From the NCBI GenBank assembly GCA_036397975.1, contig DASWHW010000100.1, positions 1 through 14,135 on the forward strand: a DNA stretch of 14,135 nt, given 5' to 3'. Shown here piece by piece: positions 7,035 through 14,135 of this stretch; the first letter of the stretch is position 1; each line of letters begins with the position of its first letter. Position numbers and translations under genes: made by a program. The notes beneath the pieces were generated by a model. The model did no database searches and was not told the DNA's origin. It worked only from the letters and a program-made list of their open reading frames with translations. This DNA comes from SZUA-287 sp036397975 (lineage in GTDB: Bacteria > Bacteroidota > Ignavibacteria > UBA10030 > UBA6906).

Positions 7035-9199
7035 CCACGTTTGCAACATCCTATGTTCAGAGTGGGATGTTTTATACTCGAGTAGCGCGATACCAAGCAA
7101 TCTTCTGCTGGTGTTTGTTGATTGTCATGCATCAGGGGACAGCGCATGCTCAGGAATCTCCTCACGGACCAATAAAGTTCGATTGTCAAACATGTCACGC
7201 GCCCGACACGTGGACGATGAGAAGAGATGCACCGTTTGATCACACAAAAGTCGGTTTTGCACTTGAGGGGGGACACAAGGCCACATCATGTGAATCATGC
7301 CATAAAGAACTCAGGTTCACGAAGCAAAAGTCTGAATGTGTTTCATGCCATACCGACGTCCACAAGCGGGAGCTGGGGGACAATTGCCAGCGCTGTCATA
7401 GGCCTCAGTCATGGAAGATTCCGGACATGGTGCAAAAACACCAGCAAACAAGGTTCCCTCTTTTAGGTAGACATGCAAGCGCTTCCTGCGTGTCATGCCA
7501 TAAAGCCGAGAACGTCCGTCAGTACGCTGGCGTACCCACTTCGTGCGTCGACTGCCATCGGCCCGACTACGTGAGTGCAAAAAATCCCAACCACGTGAGT
7601 GCGGGTTTCACAACCGATTGTGAGAGTTGCCATGAGATCACGGCTATGCGGTGGTCAGGTGGAGGGTTTGACCACAACAAGACAGCGTTCCCGTTGACCG
7701 GTGCTCACGTCGCGGTTCAATGCCAGACGTGCCATACAAACGGAAACTTCCAACTCGTGTACACCGACTGCTATCAATGTCATGCCTCGGATTTTGCTGG
7801 GACAAGAAATCCAAATCATGTGACAGGAAACTTCAGCCACGATTGTATTCAATGCCACAATACGGTCAACTGGGGTTCAACATCGTTCAATCATGCGGCA
7901 ACGAATTTTCCTTTGACAGGTGCGCATATTGCGGTGCAGTGTCAGGATTGCCATACCAACGGCAACTACCAGTTGGTGTATAACGATTGTTACCAGTGCC
8001 ATGCGACGGATTTCACCGGAACAACGAATCCAAATCACGTGACAGGAAACTTCAGTCACGATTGTATTCAATGCCACAATACGGTCAACTGGGGTTCGAC
8101 ATCGTTCGATCATGCGACAACGAACTTCCCGTTGACCGGTGCGCATATTGCGGTTCAATGTCAGACATGCCACACAAACGGAAACTACCAGCTGGTGTAT
8201 AATGATTGCTACCAGTGCCACGCGACAGATTTCAACGGAACAACGAATCCCAATCACGTGACAGGAACTTTCAGTCATAATTGTGTGCAATGTCATTCCA
8301 CCGTGAACTGGAATTCAACATCGTTTGATCATGCGACAACGAACTTCCCGTTGACCGGTGCGCATATTGAGGTTCAATGCCAGACGTGCCATACAAACGG
8401 AAACTACCAGCTGGTGTATAATGATTGCTACCAGTGCCACGCGACAGATTTCACCGGAACAACGAATCCAAATCACGTGACAGGAAACTTCAGTCATAAC
8501 TGCGTGGAATGTCATTCCACGGTCAACTGGAATTCAACATCGTTCGATCATGCGACGACGAACTTCCCGTTGACCGGTGCGCATATTGCGGTTCAATGTC
8601 AGACATGCCATACGAACGGAAACTATCAGTTGGTGTATAACGATTGTTATCAGTGTCATGCAACGGACTTCAATGGTTCTACGAATCCCAACCATGTTGC
8701 CGGGAACTTCAGTCACAACTGTACCCAATGTCATACAACAATGAATTGGAGTCCGGCAACGTTCGACCATGCGACAACGAATTTTCCTTTGACTGGAGCA
8801 CACACCACGGCTTCGTGCCAATCGTGTCACGTGAACGGCAACTATCAGTTAGTGTACAATGATTGCTATCAGTGCCACGCAACGGATTTCAACAGCGCAA
8901 CCAATCCAAATCATGTTGTTCCTGGGTTCAGCCACGATTGCGTTTTGTGCCATAGTACCGCTGCATGGGCTCCATCCACATTTGCGCACGATGCACAGTA
9001 TTTCAGGATCTATTCAGGGAAACATAGGGGAAAGTGGACGCTCTGTTCGCAGTGTCATCTGTCGCCCTCGAATTTCGGAGATTTTACATGCATAACATGT
9101 CATGAACACCGTCAGAGCAATGTCGATCCGGAACACAATGGAGTTCCGGGATATGTCTATACGGCTACCTCATGCTACAATTGCCATAGGAATGTGTAG
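7031..9199 (+). CDS. Giant multihaem c-type cytochrome with 28 CxxCH motifs
   Basis: This 722-residue protein starts with GTG overlapping the TPR stop codon; ATG 7067 (residue 13) would give a more classical signal peptide. Cleavage is likely after AHA40. I count 28 CxxCH motifs and no other cysteines in the mature chain. Motifs 1-7 (residues 52 to about 205) lie in a Lys/Arg-containing N-terminal part. Motifs 8-25 fall in six 73-residue repeats (213-650) with three haems each. Motifs 26-28 form a degenerate C-terminal cap ending NCHRNV. Each repeat also carries four extra histidines (FDH, GAH, PNH, FSH), enough distal ligands for bis-His haems. The order of the motifs suggests a long electron wire. 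It is exported and probably periplasmic, outer-membrane associated or surface exposed. No T9SS domain or lipobox is present. The beta-barrel gene follows 2 bp later. Confidence 0.92.
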   Translation: MTTFATSYVQSGMFYTRVARYQAIFCWCLLIVMHQGTAHAQESPHGPIKFDCQTCHAPDTWTMRRDAPFDHTKVGFALEGGHKATSCESCHKELRFTKQKSECVSCHTDVHKRELGDNCQRCHRPQSWKIPDMVQKHQQTRFPLLGRHASASCVSCHKAENVRQYAGVPTSCVDCHRPDYVSAKNPNHVSAGFTTDCESCHEITAMRWSGGGFDHNKTAFPLTGAHVAVQCQTCHTNGNFQLVYTDCYQCHASDFAGTRNPNHVTGNFSHDCIQCHNTVNWGSTSFNHAATNFPLTGAHIAVQCQDCHTNGNYQLVYNDCYQCHATDFTGTTNPNHVTGNFSHDCIQCHNTVNWGSTSFDHATTNFPLTGAHIAVQCQTCHTNGNYQLVYNDCYQCHATDFNGTTNPNHVTGTFSHNCVQCHSTVNWNSTSFDHATTNFPLTGAHIEVQCQTCHTNGNYQLVYNDCYQCHATDFTGTTNPNHVTGNFSHNCVECHSTVNWNSTSFDHATTNFPLTGAHIAVQCQTCHTNGNYQLVYNDCYQCHATDFNGSTNPNHVAGNFSHNCTQCHTTMNWSPATFDHATTNFPLTGAHTTASCQSCHVNGNYQLVYNDCYQCHATDFNSATNPNHVVPGFSHDCVLCHSTAAWAPSTFAHDAQYFRIYSGKHRGKWTLCSQCHLSPSNFGDFTCITCHEHRQSNVDPEHNGVPGYVYTATSCYNCHRNV
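7667..8980 (+). repeat. Six in-frame tandem repeats of 219 bp (three haem sites each)
   Basis: Units start at 7667, 7886, 8105, 8324, 8543 and 8762, each exactly 219 bp (73 codons). A divergent seventh copy begins at 8981 with FAHD. Each unit reads, in order, FDH, LTGAH, CQTCH, NGNYQLVYNDCYQCH, NPNH, FSH, CxxCH and NW. Units 3 and 4 differ by only about 14 bases by eye. Units 1 and 6 are the most diverged. Confidence 0.95.
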
Positions 9200-9201
9200 G
9201 A

Positions 9202-10779
9202 ATGAAAAAGACTATTGCCATAGCGCTCGTACTTCTCCCATTTGCTTCCTGGTCAAAGGACAAGGTCGTTTCCGGGACAGTAACGTATATCGCTGCTGAT
9301 GCAGTGTACACATCACTCGGCAGAAACACAGGTGTGGCGAATTCGACGGATCTTTTTGTTCTCTCTCAACGAGACACGACAGCTACGCTAAGAGTTTATG
9401 CGGTGAGTTCAAGGTCATCTGTAGCGCGCGTGTTGAATCAAAAGACAGATGTAAAGGTCGGTGATCGACTTGTTGCATTTGTTGTCGATGGGGAGTCCCG
9501 GGAAGGATTGGCTCTTCAAGAGACATCACCATCGATAAACTCAACTTCGTTTCAACAAGGGAGGAAACAAATCCTCCCTCCAGTTGTCGATGTTGGCGGC
9601 AGGGCCAGCGTGCAGTATTATGCAATTCGCTACGCTACACCGGCATTCAACATAGACCAGCCGGGTGTAATTCTGAACTTGCGTGCAGAGGCACGGGATA
9701 TACCGCTGTCGTTCGATTCATACTCTAGTGTTCGACTTCTATCGACCGGGGGCGCAGGTCCATTCGCAAGTTCGGCGATCAATCAAACCCGCATCTACAG
9801 ACTGTCTTTATCCTTTGATAATGGAATCACCGCTGCGTCAGTGGGGAGGATTATTCCGAGCTTCCTCTCATCAGTCGGATATGTCGACGGTTTTCTTCTT
9901 TCCCAGCAATTCGGGAGGGTAGCGATTGGCGGGATAGTCGGCTACGACCCGACTTTCGCCAGAGAGGGATTCTCAACGGCATATCGAAAAGTCGCTGTAT
10001 TCGCTCGATTCCAACAGGACGGTCCGATCAACCTCACGCTCTCGTCAGGATATGCGCGCACGTATTTCGAGAAAGACCTTGATCGTGAAGTTGCGAGTAT
10101 TCAGGCAAGCCTTTTTGCAAATGGTCGCTTTTCATTGTTCGCCATGGGCGATATTGATCTTCGGAAGAAAGTGGGTGATGCATACAAATTGCAGCCGTCA
10201 TTGAGCAATGCGAACATCAACATTCGATACAGGTTTGTTCGCATGTTTTCGCTCGGGATTGGGGCCAACGCGGTCAGGCCAGTCTATCCCTTTTCTCTGG
10301 TTCGATCAGTCCCGGATTCACTCCTTGATACTCGTGCCCGAACAGGCGTTTCGTTGACACTCGATCTCACGTTCCCTGTCGGAGTTTCACTCCATAATAC
10401 CTTTATGCCCCGGTCCTCCGAGGTAGGATTCGGTCAAGAGTACTCAGAGAATTTCTCGGTGACATATGCGAATATAGTCGAGAGTGGTTTTACGCTTCGT
10501 TCAAACTTTGATCTTAATGCGAACAGGTATAAGCATTCAATGGGATATGGTATGAGCCTCTCGAAGAACTTTTCGGGAGTGGTTGACGCGAGCGTCCGCT
10601 ACCGACAATACCAGTACGACGTCCGGAGTATCAGCAGCCAGAATAAGTCGACGACTATTGGTGCCGATCTTTTCTTCTTCATTACCCGTCAGCTAAGTCT
10701 CATCACGACGTTTGAGCGATTGCAGGGATACGGCGTTGACTCCAATTCAATGTTCGCAGAATTCAGTGTCAGGTTTTGA
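9202..10779 (+). CDS. Predicted outer-membrane beta-barrel protein, candidate porin partner of the multihaem cytochromes
   Basis: This 525-residue protein has a signal peptide (MKKTIAIALVLLPFASWS, cleaved before KDK). A short soluble N-terminal domain (about 20-105) contains DRLVAFVV and VSGTVTYIAADAVYTS strands, like an SH3 or FlgT-C type domain. A Ser/Gln linker (about 105-130) leads into a long run of alternating amphipathic beta strands (about 133-525), such as GRASVQYYAIRY, RIYRLSLSFDNG, INLTLSSGYAR and INIRYRFVRMF. It ends in SVRF; a C-terminal Phe is the usual signal for barrel insertion. I do not recognise a named family, and MtrB-type features (an N-terminal CxxC) are absent. It starts 2 bp after the 28-haem cytochrome and is followed by the 20-haem cytochrome. 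By context it is the best candidate for the outer-membrane conduit; that is inference. Confidence 0.7.
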   Translation: MKKTIAIALVLLPFASWSKDKVVSGTVTYIAADAVYTSLGRNTGVANSTDLFVLSQRDTTATLRVYAVSSRSSVARVLNQKTDVKVGDRLVAFVVDGESREGLALQETSPSINSTSFQQGRKQILPPVVDVGGRASVQYYAIRYATPAFNIDQPGVILNLRAEARDIPLSFDSYSSVRLLSTGGAGPFASSAINQTRIYRLSLSFDNGITAASVGRIIPSFLSSVGYVDGFLLSQQFGRVAIGGIVGYDPTFAREGFSTAYRKVAVFARFQQDGPINLTLSSGYARTYFEKDLDREVASIQASLFANGRFSLFAMGDIDLRKKVGDAYKLQPSLSNANINIRYRFVRMFSLGIGANAVRPVYPFSLVRSVPDSLLDTRARTGVSLTLDLTFPVGVSLHNTFMPRSSEVGFGQEYSENFSVTYANIVESGFTLRSNFDLNANRYKHSMGYGMSLSKNFSGVVDASVRYRQYQYDVRSISSQNKSTTIGADLFFFITRQLSLITTFERLQGYGVDSNSMFAEFSVRF

Positions 10780-10834
10780 TGGAGTTGTCGCGATGACTGC
10801 CGATTGGATAAAAAGGATATGCCGGGCTGGCAGT

Positions 10835-10839
10835 AGGAG
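10835..10839 (+). promoter_or_regulatory. Ribosome binding site (AGGAG) supporting a GTG start at 10849
   Basis: AGGAG sits nine bases before the GTG at 10849. No in-frame ATG gives a comparable site while keeping the signal peptide, so GTG is the preferred start of the 20-haem cytochrome. Confidence 0.65.
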
Positions 10840-10848
10840 AAATTTGTC

Positions 10849-12501
10849 GTGAACACGCCGTTGTGGATTCCCGTGTCCAGACGGTTTCTCATCATTGTCC
10901 TGGCCGGTTTCATATATAGTGTTCCCGCTTTCGGACAGTTCTCCCCTGGCGACCTTTCCAAAGCCCACCAATCATTGGAAGGATTAACAAATTGCGCCCA
11001 GTGTCATGAAGTTGGGACTGAAATTTCAGGTGCAAAATGCGCCGCATGCCACTCTGAGATCCGGACAGCGATCGCCACCCGAAGCGGTTTCCATGCATTA
11101 AACGGTCAAAAAAAATGCATCGCCTGCCACAAAGAGCACTTGGGAAAGGATGCGGCAACAGTTCAATTCAATGCGAAGACGTTTGATCATAAACAAACCG
11201 GTTACTCGTTAACCGGAAAGCACAACTTCATTGAATGCGTTGCTTGCCATGCTACAAAGAACATCAAAGACCAAGATGTTCTAAATATTGTCCGTGCCAA
11301 GGGGAGAACATCGTTTCTTGGTCTTCAGAAACAATGTCTTTCTTGTCACCAAGATCATCATAAGGGCACGATGGGGAGCGATTGTCAGACGTGTCATACA
11401 ACGCTTGCGTTTGCCCCGGCATCTCTATTTGATCATAATAAGACACGTTTCGTATTGACGGACATCCATACGAAAGTCGAATGCAAGAAGTGTCATTCAG
11501 AGCGCCCTCTTCCGGGAAAAGAAGGTATGGGAGTCCTCGGCACGAAATCATTCGTCGATTGCGCCCCTTGTCATGCGTCGCCGCATAAGGACAAATTCGC
11601 TGCGGAAACATGTAAATCGTGTCATGCGACGAGCGGTTGGATTGGAGGAATGGCGCAGCGTGGTTTTGACCATAACCGTACCGGCTTCAAACTCGTGGGC
11701 CGCCATACCCAGGTTCGATGCCAGGAATGTCATGGTGTTGGAAAATCGCGGAGACTGAAACTTGAACATAATCGGTGCACGGATTGCCATAAGGACGAAC
11801 ACAAGGGCGAGTTCCTTGCAAAGTTCAGGAACGATTGTGAACAATGCCATACGGTGAAGGGGTTTGTACCGTCGACATTTACATTCATCCGTCATCAAAC
11901 TTCACGTTTCCCTTTGACAGGCGCGCATGAGGCAACAGCGTGTCTTCAATGCCATCAACAGCCTGCACGGAAGACATTTGCCTTTCGAAAGTTGGAATGC
12001 AAAGAATGCCATGATGATCCGCATCGAGGAAAATTTGCTAGTCAGAAAAAAGGGGACGAGTGTTCAACTTGTCACGCGACAGAGAGTTGGAAGCCAAAAA
12101 CATTTGATCACTCCAAATTCTCATTTACGCTTGTTGGAAAACACCTTTCGGCTGACTGTCGTCAATGTCATAAGCTGAAAGAGGGAGAGTTGTTTCGAAC
12201 GGTCGGCTATAAAGGTGCACCACAAGAATGCGAGTCTTGTCATAAGGAAGTTCACGATCGCCAGTTTGCCAGCGGCAGAAATACGAATTGCGCAGCATGT
12301 CATCAGCCGTTTGATTGGAAAGCTCGATCCTTCGATCACAACAAAGCACGCTTTCAACTAACGGGTGGCCACAAAAAGGTTGAATGTCGACTTTGTCATC
12401 CGACTGAAAATCGAACTGGAAATATAGATGTCGTACGCTATAAACCACTGGAAATAACCTGCGAATCCTGCCATCAAGGGAAAGACCTCAAGCGTGGATA
12501 G
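10849..12501 (+). CDS. Multihaem c-type cytochrome with 20 CxxCH motifs
   Basis: This 550-residue protein has an N-terminal export signal (hydrophobic residues about 13-28, cleavage near AFG/QF) and 20 CxxCH motifs spread over the whole mature chain. Six modules share one layout with the 28-haem protein: an FDH-like triplet, four residues, an aromatic, an LxGxH-like stretch, four more residues, then CxxCH. Other haem sites sit in CHKEH, CHASPHK and CHDDPHRGKF contexts, with His residues nearby to serve as distal ligands. The chain is rich in Lys and Arg, unlike the neighbouring cytochrome. That is compatible with a periplasmic shuttle or conduit that docks on acidic partners (inference). No lipobox, T9SS domain or catalytic haem motif (such as CxxCK) is visible. 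The gene lies 69 bp after the beta-barrel gene and 24 bp before the ferredoxin/FAD gene. Confidence 0.92.
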   Translation: MNTPLWIPVSRRFLIIVLAGFIYSVPAFGQFSPGDLSKAHQSLEGLTNCAQCHEVGTEISGAKCAACHSEIRTAIATRSGFHALNGQKKCIACHKEHLGKDAATVQFNAKTFDHKQTGYSLTGKHNFIECVACHATKNIKDQDVLNIVRAKGRTSFLGLQKQCLSCHQDHHKGTMGSDCQTCHTTLAFAPASLFDHNKTRFVLTDIHTKVECKKCHSERPLPGKEGMGVLGTKSFVDCAPCHASPHKDKFAAETCKSCHATSGWIGGMAQRGFDHNRTGFKLVGRHTQVRCQECHGVGKSRRLKLEHNRCTDCHKDEHKGEFLAKFRNDCEQCHTVKGFVPSTFTFIRHQTSRFPLTGAHEATACLQCHQQPARKTFAFRKLECKECHDDPHRGKFASQKKGDECSTCHATESWKPKTFDHSKFSFTLVGKHLSADCRQCHKLKEGELFRTVGYKGAPQECESCHKEVHDRQFASGRNTNCAACHQPFDWKARSFDHNKARFQLTGGHKKVECRLCHPTENRTGNIDVVRYKPLEITCESCHQGKDLKRG

Positions 12502-12525
12502 GCTCATGAAAACCAAAAAGGAAAA

Positions 12526-13842
12526 ATGATGGAGAGTCTGGCGACATACGGAGTTTTTGTTCTTCTCATCCTTATTGTAGCTGTTCCTTACTGGATACGT
12601 GTTCATAGGGCTAAGGGGCTTACTTCAACAGCGTTTGCAAAAAGCAAGAAGGCGGGGCTTGGTCTTCCGGTCACGTTGCATCCGCATATCAATCAATTAG
12701 CGTGCATTGGCTGCGGCAGTTGCGTCGAGATTTGTCCGGAGCATGTGTTGGGTTTGGTGAACGGTCGCGCCACAATTGTCTCCGGGATGAAATGCGTCGG
12801 GCATGGAGTCTGCGCCGATGTATGTCCGGTTGGTGCCATCGTGATGGATTTTGGAATACCAAAAGCAGGAATGGAAATTCCTCAATACGATAGTCACTTC
12901 CAGACAAATGTAAATGGCGTTTACATCGTGGGGGAACTTGGTGGGATCGGGCTTATCAAGAATGCGGTTTCACAGGCAATGAAGTCAATTGATCATGTGG
13001 CGTCGCAAAAACATCAACGTCGCCCCGATGGTTACGACGTCGCCATCGTGGGGGCTGGCCCTGCAGGCATCGCGGCTGCGCTAGCTTCACAGGCAAAAGG
13101 GCTTCGCTACATAGTTCTCGAGCAAGAGGGAATCGGCGGAACTATACTACATTATCCGCGACAGAAACTCGTTCTTACCTCTCCTCTGGATTTACCACTG
13201 TATGGAAGATTGAAGATTAGGGAAATTACAAAAGAGGAATTGCTTTCCCTCTGGCATATGCTGGCCACAAATTATACGCTGAACGTTCAATTGAAAAGAA
13301 AAGTTGAACAGATCGACGTGGTCGATCAGGGTGTAGCCCTTCGATCGGGAGACCTGACGGTTCATGCTTCCAGCGTGCTCCTCGCCCTTGGTAGGAGAGG
13401 AAGTCCGCGTAAACTTGGTGTCCCGGGTGAAGAGACAAGCAAAGTAATGTATCGCCTCATCGAGGCGGAAACCTATACGCAAAAGCAGATTCTTGTGGTA
13501 GGAGGAGGCGACAGTGCGATTGAGGCCGCGGTGGCGTTATCACGGCAGCCGGGCAACAAAGTGACGCTCAGCTATCGTCGGACCGAGTTTGTTCGTATCA
13601 AAGAGAAGAATGAGAAGAATATTCAAAACTCAATCGCTTCTCGGAAAATAAGCGCGATAATGAATTCCAGCGTTGTCGAAATCAAAGACGGAAGTGTTAT
13701 CATTCAAGAAAACGAAAAGGTCTTCCATGATACTCCTAACGACTTCGTGTTCGTTCTTGCCGGCGGAGAATTGCCATCCGGCTTGTTAACGCGACTTGGC
13801 ATAAGGATGAGAACGACTGAGAAATCAGCCAAGGCCGCCTAG
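12526..13842 (+). CDS. Membrane-anchored 4Fe-4S ferredoxin/FAD-NAD(P) oxidoreductase fusion
   Basis: This 438-residue protein has an N-terminal membrane helix (about 7-24). A two-site ferredoxin domain follows: C60-x2-C63-x2-C66-x3-C70-P is canonical, while the second site is C90, His93, C96, C100 (CVGHGVCADVCP), with a His at the second position. A thioredoxin-reductase-like fold comes next: GAGPAG (176-181) for FAD, and GGGDSA (326-331) with SYRR (349-352) for NAD(P)H, where the arginines favour NADPH. The GELP stretch near the C-terminus matches the last FAD-contacting motif of this fold. The redox CxxC of true thioredoxin reductases is missing, as in YpdA-like enzymes. The ATG at 12529 is an equally possible start with better spacing from AAGGA (12518-12522). 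By context it may feed or drain electrons for the cytochrome chain; the reaction is not established. Confidence 0.85.
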   Translation: MMESLATYGVFVLLILIVAVPYWIRVHRAKGLTSTAFAKSKKAGLGLPVTLHPHINQLACIGCGSCVEICPEHVLGLVNGRATIVSGMKCVGHGVCADVCPVGAIVMDFGIPKAGMEIPQYDSHFQTNVNGVYIVGELGGIGLIKNAVSQAMKSIDHVASQKHQRRPDGYDVAIVGAGPAGIAAALASQAKGLRYIVLEQEGIGGTILHYPRQKLVLTSPLDLPLYGRLKIREITKEELLSLWHMLATNYTLNVQLKRKVEQIDVVDQGVALRSGDLTVHASSVLLALGRRGSPRKLGVPGEETSKVMYRLIEAETYTQKQILVVGGGDSAIEAAVALSRQPGNKVTLSYRRTEFVRIKEKNEKNIQNSIASRKISAIMNSSVVEIKDGSVIIQENEKVFHDTPNDFVFVLAGGELPSGLLTRLGIRMRTTEKSAKAA

Positions 13843-14135
13843 CCAGAGGACGCCGTTTGCTCTGACTGTTGGGTTATCCGCTGCGATTTTTGTCTCGCCA
13901 TGATCAGCCGCGTTTGACTTTCCAGTGCGGCACTTCCATTGAGAGTTGTTGAGCGGGTGTAAGAACTGTCCGATTGCAGGATGCGGGCGCGTACATTATC
14001 TGTCAGTCCCTCGTCGAGTGCTTCGGCTTTTACCATGTCGCGGAGGATTGGGTCTTCCACTGGAAACAGAAGTTCAACGCGCCGATCCAGGTTCCTTCCC
14101 ATGAGGTCAGCACTGCTCAGGTAAATTTCCGGGTT
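13839..14135 (-). CDS. ppk1: Polyphosphate kinase 1, C-terminal fragment
   Basis: Read on the minus strand from the window edge, the frame is open for 98 residues to a TAG stop at 13841-13839. The start lies beyond the window. The visible part begins NPEIYLSSADLMGRNLDRR and continues VELLFPVEDP, the conserved C-terminal catalytic-domain signature of polyphosphate kinase 1, which reversibly makes polyphosphate from ATP. DNVRARIL and SSYTR are the usual strand before the variable tail. The tail of about 40 residues is Ser/Gln-rich and not conserved. Position 12 (DLM) holds the start-like Met, but the homology upstream of it shows that it is internal. The gene converges with the oxidoreductase, with the two stop codons sharing CTAG, and has no evident functional link with the cytochromes. 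Confidence 0.93.
   Translation of the reverse strand, partial: NPEIYLSSADLMGRNLDRRVELLFPVEDPILRDMVKAEALDEGLTDNVRARILQSDSSYTRSTTLNGSAALESQTRLIMARQKSQRITQQSEQTASSG

Noticed and set aside
7655..8830. Antisense open frames within the repeat region
   Set aside because: They recur with the same 219-bp period and are mirror images of the CxxCH repeats, with no ribosome binding sites.
7667..8980. CRISPR array or non-coding satellite
   Set aside because: The period is 219 bp, a multiple of three, fully in frame with conserved CxxCH motifs and mostly synonymous differences. It is a coding repeat.
9202..10779. Direct assignment as MtrB
   Set aside because: No N-terminal CxxC and no sequence features I can tie to MtrB. 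Only its position and barrel-like strands support a conduit role.
10793..10852. 19-residue open frame whose stop overlaps the GTG start of the 20-haem gene
   Set aside because: It could be a leader peptide, but there is no ribosome binding site or other evidence. The 69-bp gap is more simply a spacer.
12526..13842. Thioredoxin reductase (trxB)
   Set aside because: The fold matches, but the redox-active CxxC is absent, and a ferredoxin domain and membrane helix are fused in front.

Overview
The window reads as a chromosomal stretch of a Gram-negative bacterium of the FCB group (Bacteroidota, Ignavibacteriota and relatives). The best clue is the C-terminal type IX secretion (T9SS) sorting domain on the protein at 3005-5398, with the YPNPFNPST-type motif common in Ignavibacteria-like lineages. 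Lipoprotein, signal-peptide and outer-membrane beta-barrel genes agree with a two-membrane envelope. Genus or species cannot be fixed from the sequence.

Left block (1-5398, all + strand, probably one transcription unit): the 3' part of a large di-haem c-type cytochrome of the hydrazine-synthase-alpha-like family; a TlpA/ResA thioredoxin with a CAPC active site; a 73-residue DUF4266-type lipoprotein ending in a Gly/Cys tail; a DUF3570-type outer-membrane barrel; and a 797-residue T9SS cargo with an NHL-like propeller and a FlgD-like domain. A 12-bp-stem hairpin at 5423-5449 probably ends this unit.

Right block (5554-13842, + strand, tightly packed): a transmembrane di-haem b-type cytochrome with two H-x13-H helices; a membrane-anchored TPR protein; a c-type cytochrome with 28 CxxCH motifs, of which 18 lie in six tandem 219-bp repeats; a predicted outer-membrane beta-barrel; a second c-type cytochrome with 20 CxxCH motifs; and a membrane-anchored ferredoxin/FAD/NAD(P) oxidoreductase. 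Several junctions overlap by 4-13 bp or have gaps of only a few bases.

The right block contains every part needed for a transenvelope electron conduit: a cytoplasmic-side electron input, a quinol-type membrane cytochrome, long periplasmic or surface haem wires and an outer-membrane barrel. I infer a porin-cytochrome-like or otherwise extracellular electron transfer system. The sequence shows the parts but not the direction of flow or the terminal acceptor. The window ends in the C-terminus of a polyphosphate kinase (ppk1) on the minus strand, whose stop codon overlaps the oxidoreductase stop codon.
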